Assembly: GCA_965202895.1 (NCBI GenBank)
Contig: OZ241901.1
Span: 5,146,001 to 5,210,000, forward strand
Source: JAJDXW01 sp965202895
Lineage (GTDB): Bacteria > Pseudomonadota > Gammaproteobacteria > HK1
Direction of reading: 5' to 3'
DNA: 64,000 bases
The stretch's first letter is position 1, and every line of letters begins with the position of its first letter. The notes under the pieces are model-generated. The model made no database searches, was not told the DNA's origin, and saw only the letters and a program-made list of their open reading frames with translations. A program made the translations under genes and the position numbers. This document shows positions 1-9,000 of the stretch, one piece after another.

Positions 1-63
1 CGGGCCGAACGGCGCGCCGACGGCGGTGCCGCAACCTCCGGGTCCGGTCGCTCGCGACCCCGC

Positions 64-760
64 AGCCCGAATATCGCATGAAGGAGTACCGTCTGGCCCC
101 ATGATCGGTTATCATTCAGTGAGTTGAACCGGATATAACCGGGAGCCGGACGGTGACGAAATGGAACCACGGGTCGATGATGTTTTCAAGCTGCCGTCGG
201 CGCGGGGTGCGGGCGGACTTCACCGGCGGGTCGGTTTCTTCTCATGGGGGGCACTGTTGTTGCGCGAGGTGGACCGCCGGCTCGGACTGACCGAGCGGGT
301 CGCACGTCGGCTCGGTGAACCACGCCAGCGCGGGAAGGTTCGCCACGAAGTGGTGACGATGGTGCGCCAGAGGGTCCACGCGGTCGCGTTGGGATACGAA
401 GATTCGAACGACCATGACGCCCTTCGTGAGGACCCGGTCGTTCAGACCGCCTGCGGTCACGACCGCAGCTTGGCCAGTGCCTCGACGCGGTGCCGGTTCG
501 AGCGGCGCGCCGAGCACCAGTGGGCGGTTGCGATTCATCAGGAGCTGATTGAGCAATTCATTGCCTCGTTCGCGCGTGCGCCCCGGGAGTTGGTGCTCGA
601 CTTCGACGCGACCGATGATCCGGTGCACGGTCATCAGCCGGGCGCCTTCTTCCACGGGTACCATGACAGCTACTGTTTTGTGCCGTTGTACGTGTTCTGC
701 GGTGAGCAGTTGCTGGTGGCCGTGGACGAGGAGCGCCGGGTCGGACTCGTCAAGCGCACG
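64..760 (+). mobile_element. IS1380-family element, 5' fragment
   Basis: The 20 bases at 64-83 (AGCCCGAATATCGCATGAAG) recur with three substitutions at 4051-4070, where another IS1380-like fragment ends. I read both as the terminal inverted repeat, each at the low-coordinate end of its element. The transposase frame opens at 161 and keeps family-like sequence to about 720-760, then loses it, and no matching right end follows. The element is therefore a left-end fragment that cannot move by itself. Confidence 0.6.
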
Positions 761-1039
761 CAGGAGGCGGGCCTCGCCCGGGCGCGCCGGATCGGCATTG
801 AGTCGCAGAACGCCCTCCGGCTGAGCGAGCTGCTTCCGGCCGAGGAGGTCCGGTACTCGCGCCAGCAGGCGGGCGCCGCGATGCGCACGCGGCTCGACAA
901 GGGCCGGCGCGAGATCGAGGAGAGCGCGTGCCCGGGATGCCGGGGCCGGGTCATGGCGGTGTTCGACACGGCGGCTCGCGACGTGAAGGCGCGCGTACTC
1001 GAAGCCCTCGGCGCGCCGTTCGCCGGGGGGCCGGCTTGA
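161..1039 (+). pseudogene. IS1380-type transposase, truncated, with a foreign C-terminal tail
   Basis: The open frame encodes 292 residues, against about 430-470 for intact IS1380 transposases. The N-terminal two thirds carry the family's first catalytic region: VLDFDATDDPVHGHQ at about 143-157, then FFHGYHDSYCFVPLYVFCG (about 162-180) and QLLVA. After about residue 186 the sequence stops resembling a transposase. The expected second and third catalytic acidic residues are missing. They are replaced in frame by about 105 residues that I do not recognise, containing a CPGC pair and ending in KARVLEALGAPFAGGPA. The remaining DDE core is incomplete, so the product should not be active. The tail could be the end of an older gene into which the element inserted. 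Confidence 0.7.
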
Positions 1040-1724
1040 GAGACCGGCGCCCCGGCCCACCGCCGCCCGTCCCCGCCACGCGCTCCTTCGCGCGGCCGTG
1101 GGGGACGCGCACCGCCCCTCGGGAGCAACGGCGCGCTCTCCCTTCGCCCCGAAATCCATCCTGGCGCGTATACGGCCCCGAGAAGGCCTTTCCCACGGAC
1201 GAACGGCCCATGGGCATGCGCAGGGTAGCGGTCGACCTGGCTCGTCCCGGAATTGGCCCGTTAGGTGACGCGTGGGGCACGTGGAAGCGAGGAGCGCCGA
1301 CCGCCCGAGAGCGCCCGCGGTCCGGCGCGTTTCAACCCCGGGCGAGCCGCACCGCCGCCGACGGGACGACGAGGGCGAGACGGAGCACGAACGCGAGTCG
1401 GTTGCTTCGCCGTGCGTGCGCGAGGACCCGCGCCGCCCGCTCGAGGTCGCTGTCGAGCAACGCCTCGAGGGCGCGGAGCCCCAGAGCTTCGTCGAGGGTC
1501 GCCGGGCGCGGGGGGTCGGCCATCGCCACACGGTGCCGGGGGGAGAGGGGCGCGACAAGGGGCGGGCCGCCCGTCATGCGCCGGGCGCCGGCTCGTCGTG
1601 CGGTCGTGGCGTCCTGCGCGAGGGTCGCGGTCCGATGGCGAGGCGCGCGGGCGCGGACACGGCGCACCGCCCGGTCCCGCCTTCGCGGTGGGGGGCGCCC
1701 GCTCGACGTGCTAATCTCCGGGCC
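1040..1724. other. Spacer without a convincing gene
   Basis: This stretch holds only GC-rich open frames on both strands that look like chance frames. The one with somewhat protein-like composition is listed separately at 1332-1523. I see no terminator with a T-run and no clear promoter, apart from the extended -10-like TGCTAATCT at 1709-1717 just before the next gene. Confidence 0.5.
1332..1523 (-). CDS. Possible 63-residue hypothetical protein
   Basis: From ATG at 1523 the frame gives a short protein with an amphipathic first half (LDEALGLRALEALLDSDLER) and a hydrophobic end (LAFVLRLALVVPSAAVRL) that could be one membrane helix. No Shine-Dalgarno sequence precedes the ATG, and an upstream in-frame ATG at 1577 is also possible. 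I do not recognise the family. In DNA this rich in GC a frame of this length can arise by chance, so the call rests only on composition. Confidence 0.25.
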   Translation of the reverse strand: MADPPRPATLDEALGLRALEALLDSDLERAARVLAHARRSNRLAFVLRLALVVPSAAVRLARG

Positions 1725-2114
1725 GTGGACGCGCAATTCCTCACCATCATCGGTACCGTGCTGGCGGTCGGCTTCGGGCTCGCCGGGCTCATGATCCGAA
1801 CGACGGCACGGCTCGATCGGCGCATCGACAACGACAAGGCGGCGGCGGACGCGGACCGGCGCGCGTACCAGAGCGCCGCGGATACGGACCGGCGCGCGTA
1901 CCAGAGCGCCGCGGACGCGGACCGGCGCGCGTACCAGACCGCCACGGACGCGGACCGGCACGCGTACCAAGCCGCCACGGACGCGGACCGGCGCGCGTTG
2001 CAGTCCCGGTTCGATACCGCGATGGACGCCTTTCGCACCGAGATGCAGCGCCTCGCCGAACGGCAGTCGCATGTCGAAGGCAGGGTCGCCGAACGCGAGG
2101 CCGCCGCCGACTGA
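1725..2114 (+). CDS. Small membrane-anchored coiled-coil protein with an 11-residue repeat
   Basis: This encodes 129 residues from a GTG start. Residues about 4-25 form one hydrophobic membrane helix (FLTIIGTVLAVGFGLAGLMI), followed by a charged helical region. Five 11-residue repeats (AADADRRAYQS type) occupy residues about 40-94, and a Q/E/R-rich helix ends the protein. A short N-terminal helix beginning DAQFL followed by a coiled coil is common in small uncharacterised bacterial membrane proteins; none has a known function that I can name. No Shine-Dalgarno precedes the GTG. Instead TGCTAATCT, an extended -10-like box, ends at 1717, seven bases before the start, so a leaderless transcript is plausible. 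The longer upstream frame looks non-coding, which is why I chose this start. Confidence 0.65.
   Translation: MDAQFLTIIGTVLAVGFGLAGLMIRTTARLDRRIDNDKAAADADRRAYQSAADTDRRAYQSAADADRRAYQTATDADRHAYQAATDADRRALQSRFDTAMDAFRTEMQRLAERQSHVEGRVAEREAAAD
1842..2006 (+). repeat. Five 33-bp tandem repeats inside a coding region
   Basis: Five adjacent 33-base units each encode an 11-residue period of the pattern A(A/T)D-x-DR(R/H)A-x-Q-x. An exact 11-residue period is typical of hendecad coiled coils. The units differ by only a few substitutions, which suggests recent expansion by slippage or unequal exchange. Confidence 0.85.
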
Positions 2115-2304
2115 GCCCGCCGCGCGGATTGAGATGCGAACCCGAGACGAACGGAGACATGCAGGACCACGCACACCTGTCGGACATCCGAACGAGTTGA
2201 TCTGGCACCCCTCCGTCCTCGATTGAACACAGTGGCAAGCGGACGACTCGACGAAGGGGGTTCCCCGCCCGCGCGGAGACGAACGGCACGAAGGAGAATG
2301 GGCA

Positions 2305-3467
2305 ATGGGCAGCTATGCAGAGGTGCGGATAGGTGACCGAACTTGGTTCGAAGCGAGGTCGTACGTACCGGAGAGCATACGGTCGTTGTTCAGACAGGAA
2401 GACAAGACTTTGGAGGAGGAAGCCGCCAGAGACCCGAAGGAAGAGTCCGTGCTTGCCTATCGAGCGGACCGACCAGCGCTCTCGCCAGGCTGCGTACGAT
2501 GGGCTACACCAAGGAGTTTGCGGTGCGGGTCTTGGAAGAAAAGTCTGCGGCGCGTGAAGCAGGGTGGAAGGGCACGGGATGGAACTGGAGGAAAGCAATC
2601 GAAACGTGGTGGAGTAAGGGCGAGGAAGGCATGACACCGAGCGAGAAGATCGAATGGGGAATGTTCGACGAGCTCCCGGTCCTAATAAGCCTAAGGGCCG
2701 TGCTGGACAGATGCACGCATGCCGATTCAGTGACACTGGACGTGTCGGACTTGGTGGGCGGCGGATACATCGACCGGGATTGGGTGGTACACGGGGACAC
2801 AGAGGAAGGGATCGCAGCCCGTACAGTGGTCGTGTTGGAAGGGGCGACAGACAGGAAGGTAATCAGGGAGAGTTTGGACAAGCTGGTGCCCCAAGTAAGC
2901 TATCTGTTCCAAGTACTGGACGCGTCAGAATGGATAGAGGACGGAGGATGCAGGCATGTGCGGAGATGTATCGGAATACTCGCTGGGATACGAGGGGTAG
3001 TCCCAGTCGTCGCCTTGCTGGACAACGACGCGGAAGGACGTAACGTGGTAAGGGAAGTGGAACACAATTGCCCTCGCAACGTCGTGGTTGGAACCCTCCC
3101 TGACACGGAGCTGGGCAAGAACTGGCCAACGATCGGGCCTGGGGGAGAACAAAAGGACGATGTGAACGGGAGAGCCATGAGTATCGAGATGTACATGGGG
3201 GAGGAAAACCTGAAACGAGAAGGGAAGAAGAAGCGAATACGGTGGTCGAGCTACGTGAAGGGTATCGGTGAATACCAGGGGGCGATAGAAGGCAAGGAGG
3301 AAACACAGCGGAAGTTCAGCGAAGCGATGAACGGGAGGGAGCCAGTGAGTTCAAGCATGTTCGCGGACATGAGAAAGGTACTTGAGTACCTGATCGAAAT
3401 GTCGGCAAATGCGAGAATAGGGCTGATGGAACCTGAAATCAGGAAGTGGGTGAACGAGGAAAGGTGA
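2305..3467 (+). pseudogene. HEPN/Toprim-associated defence protein, one frameshift
   Basis: Two overlapping frames together make one protein. The first opens at ATG 2305, preceded by AAGGAG, with MGSYAEVRIGDRTWFEARSY, which matches the start of the HEPN/Toprim N-terminal domain. Between about 2455 and 2495 the match moves to the -1 frame (RLRTMGYTKEF onward) and continues to 3467. The second part holds Toprim features: the acidic VVVLEGATDRKVI at about 2825-2865 and VVALLDNDAEG at about 3010-3045. Toprim domains cut or join nucleic acid with Mg2+, and HEPN/Toprim proteins are regarded as abortive-infection type defence factors. One missing base explains the break. It could be true inactivation, a sequencing error or, less likely, programmed frameshifting. 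A separate start at 2343 in the second frame is possible but would lose the conserved N-terminus. Confidence 0.7.
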
Positions 3468-3566
3468 AAGTCTATCTGGGTACACACGCAGGCAGGAAGG
3501 GAGATACAGCCCAACCGCCACCCCCGGAAGCGTGCGACGCAGGTTACGCGATAACAGGCGGGCAGG

Positions 3567-3788
3567 TTATGGGCAAAGGTAAGCCCTCGCCCGCTCCCCC
3601 GGACGGTCCCGTCTCGCGCCCCAAGGGCGGCGCGCGTCCTCGGGCCAGTCCGAGGGCAACGGTCCGCGAACGAGCGCCTCGGCGACATCGACGTCGCCGG
3701 CGGCCATCGCCGCATGGTACTGGCGTTCGCGCTCCTCGGGGGTCATGTCGACCACGGCCCGCGGGCGCTCAGGTGCAGGATTCGTCAT
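3567..3788 (-). CDS. Small hypothetical protein (73 residues)
   Basis: The ATG at 3788 is preceded by AAGGAGACGACC, a strong ribosome binding site with normal spacing, and this is the best support that the gene is real. The protein is hydrophilic and probably helical (DMTPEERERQYHAAMAAGDV), with no membrane segment or metal-binding motif. It faces the end of the frameshifted HEPN/Toprim gene. I do not recognise a family; an antitoxin or small regulator would fit the size, but that is only a guess. Confidence 0.55.
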   Translation of the reverse strand: MTNPAPERPRAVVDMTPEERERQYHAAMAAGDVDVAEALVRGPLPSDWPEDARRPWGARRDRPGERARAYLCP

Positions 3789-4050
3789 GGTCGTCTCCTT
3801 CGCTTCGGCAAGGCGGCGTCGTCAGTGCTCTCCTATTCCGGGGCCTTACCCCCTTGTCAGCGCGGCGACCACCTCCTGGTGGACGGGTTCGTAGAGCCCG
3901 GAGACGTCGCAGTAGTCTTTTGATTCCTTCGTCGCATCGATGTTCCTGTCCGCACCCGATTCTTTTCCCCAGGCTCCACCCCAGATCGCCGCACTGTTGC
4001 AAGGCTCACTAAGGGCCGCGAGCACGGCACCAGGTCCAGACCCAGCCACT

Positions 4051-4338
4051 AGCCCGGATATTGCACGAAGCCGGAGGATTATGATTTTGGGGTGTTGTAT
4101 GGCCCTGCCCGGAGAGTTTTCGGCGGGTAGAAGGAGGTCGGAAGTCTCCGGGGAGCGTCCTGGAGTGGTTCGGAGGGGGCGCTGAGGGGGTTTTCGGGTC
4201 TGGATGGCGTCGTGCGGCGTAGGGCGCCGCTCCGAGTCGAGCCCGGGGTGCGGATTCGGAGCAGAGCCGGGAAGCCGGGGCTTATCCCGCCGTGAGCCGC
4301 TGTACGAGCAGCCGGAAGACGGATTGGTCAGGGTAGGC
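4051..4338 (-). mobile_element. IS1380-family element, 3' fragment
   Basis: The low-coordinate end (4051-4070) matches the terminal repeat at 64-83. On the minus strand a frame ending at 4282 finishes with STAYPDQSVFRLLVQRLTAG, the sort of ending I associate with IS1380 transposases; this resemblance is from memory and only moderately secure. The rest of the transposase is absent: at about 4338 the sequence changes abruptly to a DNA methylase pseudogene that breaks off just after DPCCG. The fragment is in the opposite orientation to the one at the left end of the window. Confidence 0.45.
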
Positions 4339-5700
4339 GGTGGACAGCCGCAGCACGGATCGAGCACGTAGACGTGCTCCGTCGCGAGTCCGTCCGCGAT
4401 GCCGAGATCGTCCTTCAGCGCGCGGTCCACGCGGGCGACCATGTAGCGGACCACCTCCGCCGGCGTGTACCAGACGCCGAGCTGCCCGCGGAGCGCGGGG
4501 TCGAAGGCTTCGAGGAAGGGCTCGTAGAAGAGGGCACCGCCGGGTCCTGCCCGGGGCTCTCACCTTCGTCGAAGCGGGCGAAGAACGCTTCCCGGTCCAC
4601 CCGATCGAGCGCCGCCGCCGTCCAGTCCAGCACTTCCACCAAGCCGAGCGGTTGCAGCCGGCCGGGCTGGGCAAGCTGCTGGAAGAGCGCCGTCAGCACC
4701 GGCGCGCGCAGGTGCCAGACCGCCGTGCGGGAGTCGAACTTCCCTCTCATACCAACGCTGGCGTCCGCGGAGCGCGGGGCGTGATGGTGCTCGACCATCC
4801 GGAGACCGTCCGGCGCATCGGACTCCCCGTGCCGTGACCGGCGAGGCGCGGTGACCCGCCGCCGGAACGCGGCGGCCCGTGGTACTCGCTGCGCTCCGCA
4901 CCGGCCCCGCGCGCCCACAGCACCCAGGCGGAGAAGACCCCGTAGAACAGGTCTGCACCAGGGTCGAATGGAAGAAGCGGGCACCCCGCTCACCCTCGAA
5001 ACGTACCCCGAGCGCGTCTTCCAACGCCTTGCGCACCGCTTCGAGCGACGGCGCATCGCCCGCCGCCTCCACCCGCGCGAGCCCGTCCCGCGCATAGGAG
5101 GCGAGCAGCCACGCCACGTCCTTCGGCTCGGCCAGCGCTGCCCGGTACGACAGCGCCCGGCACAGGTACTCGCCCAGCCCCGCGCCGACCTCCCGGGCGA
5201 AGGCGCGCGGCTTCTCCAGCTTCCGGTGGAAGTCGTCCGCGCCGTCCGCCAGCCGGAAGGTTTCGAGCTTCGCCGCGCGGCCCGCCCCGTCCTCCCCCAC
5301 CAGCACGAAGTCGCGCGTGTTCGTCACCAGCACCAACCGGTAGCGGCCCCGATAGCGGCTGACCTGATCGCCCGCCGCGGTGAGCCACGCATCGTCTCCG
5401 GCCGCCTTCACCTCCACCACCCCGCGCTCCGGGGTCTGCCCCGTGCGCGGCCGGCCCCGCTGGATCCGGGTCGCCGCGTAGAGACCGAAATCGGGATGGC
5501 CCGCGCCCTGGTCGGCCAGCTCCCCGACGCAGAACACCTTGGGATTGAGCGACGCGCCGACGGTATCGAGCAGGCCCGCGAGTGGCCCGTAGCTCGACCG
5601 CTCCCCGGTCCCGCCCCGCCGCCCGCACCCGCCCCAGGTCGGCGAAGTACGCCTCGCTCGCCGCCGTCGATCGCGTGCTCGTTCCCGCCACCGTCCGGAC
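4339..5700 (-). pseudogene. Type ISP-like restriction-methylase, decayed and truncated
   Basis: Read from about 5700 downwards, three frames must be joined. ASEAYFADLGRVRAAG is followed by SSYGPLAGLLDTVG, then VFCVGELADQGAGHPDFG and GVVEVKAAGDDAWLTAAG (5537 to about 5000), then RTAVWHLRAPVLTALFQQLA and LGLVEVLDWTAAALDRVD, and finally VVRYMVARVDRALKDDLG and VYVLDPCCG near 4340. This order matches large single-chain restriction-modification enzymes whose N-terminal nuclease region precedes an N6-adenine methylase with the DPxxG S-adenosylmethionine motif. At least three frameshifts break it, and everything after methylase motif I is lost where IS1380-like sequence begins. It is a dead gene. Confidence 0.75.
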
Positions 5701-5702
5701 GG

Positions 5703-6710
5703 TCAGGCCGAGGCCGCCCGCTTCGCCCACCCCCGTTCGTGCAGCCGGCGGGTCATCCGCTCGTGGGCTTCCGGCGACCCGTCGTGGAACGTGCCCGCCC
5801 ACTTGTCGAGCTGCGGCAGGCCGTCGCTGCCGTAGTTGCACTCGAAGTACTGGTGGTGGAGGTAGTGCATGTAGGCGCCGACCTCCATGCTCCGGCCGCG
5901 CTCGGAGCCGATCCGGTCGTACCCGCAATGCCCCGCGGCCGGGGAGAGCCCGAGGTGGCACAGGTGGAACAGGGCATGGAACGGATGCGAGGCGAGCACC
6001 CAGTGCACCGCCACGCCGGAGAAGTACAGCACGTGCTCCACCGGGTGCATCGAAAGCCCCGACCACGGCCCGATGTCGACGTTGCGGTGGTGCAGGTAGT
6101 GGGCGAGCCGGTAGAGCGGCTTCCAGTGGAGGAGGCGGTGCACGAGGTAGAAGTGGACCTCGCGGATCATCGGGATGACGAGGACCAGAGCGATGAACCA
6201 GATCGGGTTCGACGCCTCGCTCGCGAACGGCAGGAGGCCGTTGGCGAAGAGCCACCAGGTCACCGCCTCCCAGGCCGTCCAGATCGTGACCCCGCTCGCC
6301 ACGGACCAGAACACGTTCTCGCGGACCTGGCTGCCGAACAGCCGGGACCGGCTTCCCGCCGGCTGGCCTTTCGTCGTGTACTTGTAGTCCGTGCCCTGTC
6401 CCCGAAACACGTAGAAGTAGAGGTGCATCCCGCCGAACCAGAGGACCGTGAGGCCGACGTTGCGGGCGAAGATCGCCGCGACCCACCACCACTCGAACGT
6501 CCGCATCGAGTCGAGGTCCGGGGTCAGGAAGAGCCAGACCGCCGCCGCGATGCCGAGGTAGGCGGCGTTCCACGGCCAGAGGTAGCCGAGGAGCCACTCG
6601 AGCGCCCGCGAAAGGCGCGGAGGCCATTGCATCGGGGCGGAATGCGCCTCGAGGTACGTCGGGCTCCAGTTGCCGCGCTCATCGCGGGTCACGACGGTGC
6701 TTTCGCTCAT
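5703..6710 (-). CDS. Sterol desaturase / fatty acid hydroxylase family membrane protein
   Basis: This is a 335-residue integral membrane protein of the fatty acid hydroxylase superfamily. These enzymes use a di-iron centre held by clustered histidines to hydroxylate or desaturate lipids. The His clusters are visible as HFYLVHRLLHW, HYLHHRNVDIGPWSGLSMHP and, near the C-terminus, HYLHHQYFECNY. Hydrophobic stretches such as AAYLGIAAAVWLFL and FIALVLVIPMI supply membrane helices. The ATG at 6710 has GAGGGAGG upstream, and the longer upstream frame is not credible. It ends beside the decayed methylase and has no operon partner. The exact lipid substrate cannot be told from sequence. Confidence 0.85.
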   Translation of the reverse strand: MSESTVVTRDERGNWSPTYLEAHSAPMQWPPRLSRALEWLLGYLWPWNAAYLGIAAAVWLFLTPDLDSMRTFEWWWVAAIFARNVGLTVLWFGGMHLYFYVFRGQGTDYKYTTKGQPAGSRSRLFGSQVRENVFWSVASGVTIWTAWEAVTWWLFANGLLPFASEASNPIWFIALVLVIPMIREVHFYLVHRLLHWKPLYRLAHYLHHRNVDIGPWSGLSMHPVEHVLYFSGVAVHWVLASHPFHALFHLCHLGLSPAAGHCGYDRIGSERGRSMEVGAYMHYLHHQYFECNYGSDGLPQLDKWAGTFHDGSPEAHERMTRRLHERGWAKRAASA

Positions 6711-7734
6711 GGCCGGCCTCCCTCGGAGGGGTCGTGGGCCGCGCGCCTGCTGGCCTGCCTGCCCGCGGCGCCGGGAAGGGGTCGGGAGGAGATCATAATC
6801 GCCTTCGCACGTCCTTGGGGGGGCAGGCACCCCGGGAGCACGGGCGCCCAGGGCTTGCCGTGAAGCTCTCGACCCGAGACACAATGAAGATACCTCCCGC
6901 GGAATCCATCGTTTTCCGCAGGTTCGGTCGTCAACGCGGTCCATGCGGGAGGCAAATCCGCTTGCGGATTGCCCCAGGTGGCCCAGCGCTTCGCCACCCC
7001 GCAAGAGCAACCGTCACGTCCGGAGCACCACGTCGGTACGGCCCCCCCCCCCCCGAGGCTGCGGCCATTTCATGCCTTCGGGGCGGGCAGGCGACCGAAC
7101 ATGGGAGCTTTTTCACGCTGACCGACTCGCGTCCAGGCATCGATGCCCGCCGCTCTTCCTGGAAACGGCGCGTCGTCCGGACACGGGCGTGTCCCGCCCG
7201 CAAATGGGACGGCAAGACCGCCACGGGGCGATGCGGGCGAGACACGAGCGTTCGGAGAACGCGCCGTTCCCGGAGGACGCGGTGCCGTCGTCGGCTGCCT
7301 CGTGGGAGCGCTCATTCCAGAGCGTGTTCCCAAGGGCGCGGCGTGCCGCCCCGCGTCCGAGCCGGCCGCTCCGCCGTCGGGCCTCCCCCGGGAGCCCGTG
7401 GGGGTCAGGCCGCGCGCGGGATGACGCAAGCTCGACGGTGATCCGGGCGCCGGTCATCAGTGCGCGCTCATGGCCGGCAACCCCGCTTGCCGGTCACGGC
7501 TGGCCGCAACGAGGCCCCCCGTGCTTTACCCGTGGAAGGGGGTTGTCCATAATGAATCGACGGCCGTTGGGTAGGCCGGGTAACCGTGCGCCGGGGCAAT
7601 CGCCCCGATGCGCCACCGCGCTCTCCCGGTAGATGGTGGATCGGCCAAGGCGCCGATCGACGTACTGCATCAGGTTTTGGCGTCCTGTCCCGGCGGCCTT
7701 CACTCCACCCTCCGCGTCACCAGGACGTAGCGGG
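6711..7734. other. Spacer of about 1 kb with repeats and no gene
   Basis: No frame here looks like protein. The stretch contains a run of 13 C residues at about 7042-7054, one copy of the composite palindromic repeat (listed separately), and a 25-30 base near-copy at 7402-7432 of the last bases of the neighbouring LarA-like gene (7731-7760). Further short inverted repeats lie at 7480-7640. Confidence 0.6.
7100..7285 (+). repeat. Composite palindromic repeat, copy 1
   Basis: This copy starts with TTTTCACGCTGACCGACTCG, passes through ATCGATGCC, and contains two facing arms. The left arm is GTGTCCCGCCCGCAAATGGG and the right arm GATGCGGGCGAGACACGAGC, separated by ACGGCAAGACCGCC. Further copies with the same order of blocks occur at 9185, 10789 (reverse orientation) and 55314. 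RNA from either strand could fold into a long hairpin. I do not recognise a named family. Confidence 0.75.
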
Positions 7735-9000
7735 TCAGGCCGCGCGCGGGATGACGTAAGGCCCCTCGGGGATGACCGCGACCCGCGGGTCGCGGTGGCG
7801 CTCGATGCTCTCCGCGACCGCCTCCTCCACCGAGGCGGCGTCGCCCACCCCGGTGAGGATCCGGTCGGCGGGGGAGAGACCCTCGGTGAACAGGCGCACC
7901 CTGCCCCGAGCGAGGGAGCGGGTCTGCATCTGGGTCTGCCATTCGTCGACGTCGGCGCGGGCCTTGCCCCGGAGCCCGGCGAGGAACGCCTCCGGACCGG
8001 CTTCGACGAGGCGTCGCTGGGCGTCCCGGTACTCCGTCGAGCCGAGCCCTTCCGAGCACTCCGACGCGATGATGAGGTCGCCTCCGTCCTCGAGCGCGCC
8101 GAGCGCCCCCACCATCCCCTTGACGGTCTGGTAGTAGGTCTTGTCGAGCGGGTAGCCGGCCGCGCTCGTCACCACCGTCGCGAACCGGCGGGGGAGGGGC
8201 GCTTCGGCGAAGCGGCGCACGAAAGCGACCGCGTCGAGGTGGCTCTCCCGGCAGTCGCCGAAGTTCACGAAGGCGAGGCGCCGGCGGTCGTCGATCACCG
8301 TGTTGAGGGCGAGCGCGCCCCCGATGCGGTCGAGGATCTCGAGCTGCTCGCGGTGCAGGGGATTGCCGTCCAGGACGCAGTTCTCCGCGCGCGGGTCCGA
8401 CATGAAGCGGTGGTTGTGAAAGGTGGTGATCGTCTCGGCGTGGGCGATGCCCGGGGCGATGACCTTGCGTCCCCCGGAGTAGCCGGCCATGAAGTGGGGC
8501 TCCACGAGGCCGGTCGCGATCCGCACCTCGGCCTCGACGAACCGGCGGTCGAGGCGGATCGGCGTTCCCCGGCGGGTTCGGCCGAGGTCGACGTGGGCCG
8601 CGTCGTCTCGGGCGTCGTGGTTGACCACCCGGACGTGATCGAGCACCCACGGGTCCCCCACCACCTCCGCGAGCTCGTCGCCGAGGTTCGGCCGGTGCAG
8701 CCCGGTGGCGACGAGCACGGTGACGGCGCCGCGGGGGACACCGGCCCCTTCGAGGCGTTCGACGAGCGGACGGAGGAAGAGGCGGTTCGGCACCGGGCGG
8801 GTGACGTCGCAGATGAGGATGCAGGCCGAGCGCGCCGCAGCTGCGGCCTGTGCGAGTCCGCCCCGGTCCAGGGCGGCGGCGACCGCCGCCTCGGGGGCCT
8901 CCGCGACGGGCATGGGCGGCTTCTCGATCACGGTGGGCTCGCACCGATCGGGCAGACGCACCTCGAGCTCCCCGCGGCCGTAGAGAAGCCTCACCTTCAT
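7735..9000 (-). CDS. Nickel-dependent lactate racemase (LarA) family protein
   Basis: This 421-residue protein matches LarA in length and layout. LarA interconverts lactate or other 2-hydroxy acids using a covalently bound nickel-pincer cofactor. Family features seen are ICDVTRPVPNRLFLRP near residue 65, GLHRPN, HNHRFMSDPRAENCVLDGNP, the H-rich VEPHFMAGYSGGRKVIAPGI that bears cofactor contacts in LarA, and YYQTVKG. The ATG at 9000 has GGAGG eight bases upstream. No larB, larC or larE maturation gene is in the window, so cofactor supply must come from elsewhere. Many LarA homologues act on sugar acids or malate rather than lactate, and the substrate here is open. Confidence 0.85.
   Translation of the reverse strand: MKVRLLYGRGELEVRLPDRCEPTVIEKPPMPVAEAPEAAVAAALDRGGLAQAAAAARSACILICDVTRPVPNRLFLRPLVERLEGAGVPRGAVTVLVATGLHRPNLGDELAEVVGDPWVLDHVRVVNHDARDDAAHVDLGRTRRGTPIRLDRRFVEAEVRIATGLVEPHFMAGYSGGRKVIAPGIAHAETITTFHNHRFMSDPRAENCVLDGNPLHREQLEILDRIGGALALNTVIDDRRRLAFVNFGDCRESHLDAVAFVRRFAEAPLPRRFATVVTSAAGYPLDKTYYQTVKGMVGALGALEDGGDLIIASECSEGLGSTEYRDAQRRLVEAGPEAFLAGLRGKARADVDEWQTQMQTRSLARGRVRLFTEGLSPADRILTGVGDAASVEEAVAESIERHRDPRVAVIPEGPYVIPRAA

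Noticed and set aside
242..1558. Long minus-strand open frame of 438 codons over the transposase
   Set aside because: Antisense of a recognisable transposase frame. The translation is Arg/Ser/Pro-rich and has no domain; such shadow frames are expected in GC-rich DNA.
1789..2736. 315-codon minus-strand frame ending in repeated RAGPRPWRLGT-like units
   Set aside because: The repeats are simply the antisense reading of the 33-bp array in the coiled-coil gene.
4851..6863. 670-codon plus-strand frame across the methylase pseudogene and desaturase gene
   Set aside because: It is the complement of the desaturase coding sequence; its composition (Arg/Pro/His-rich) is that of an antisense frame.
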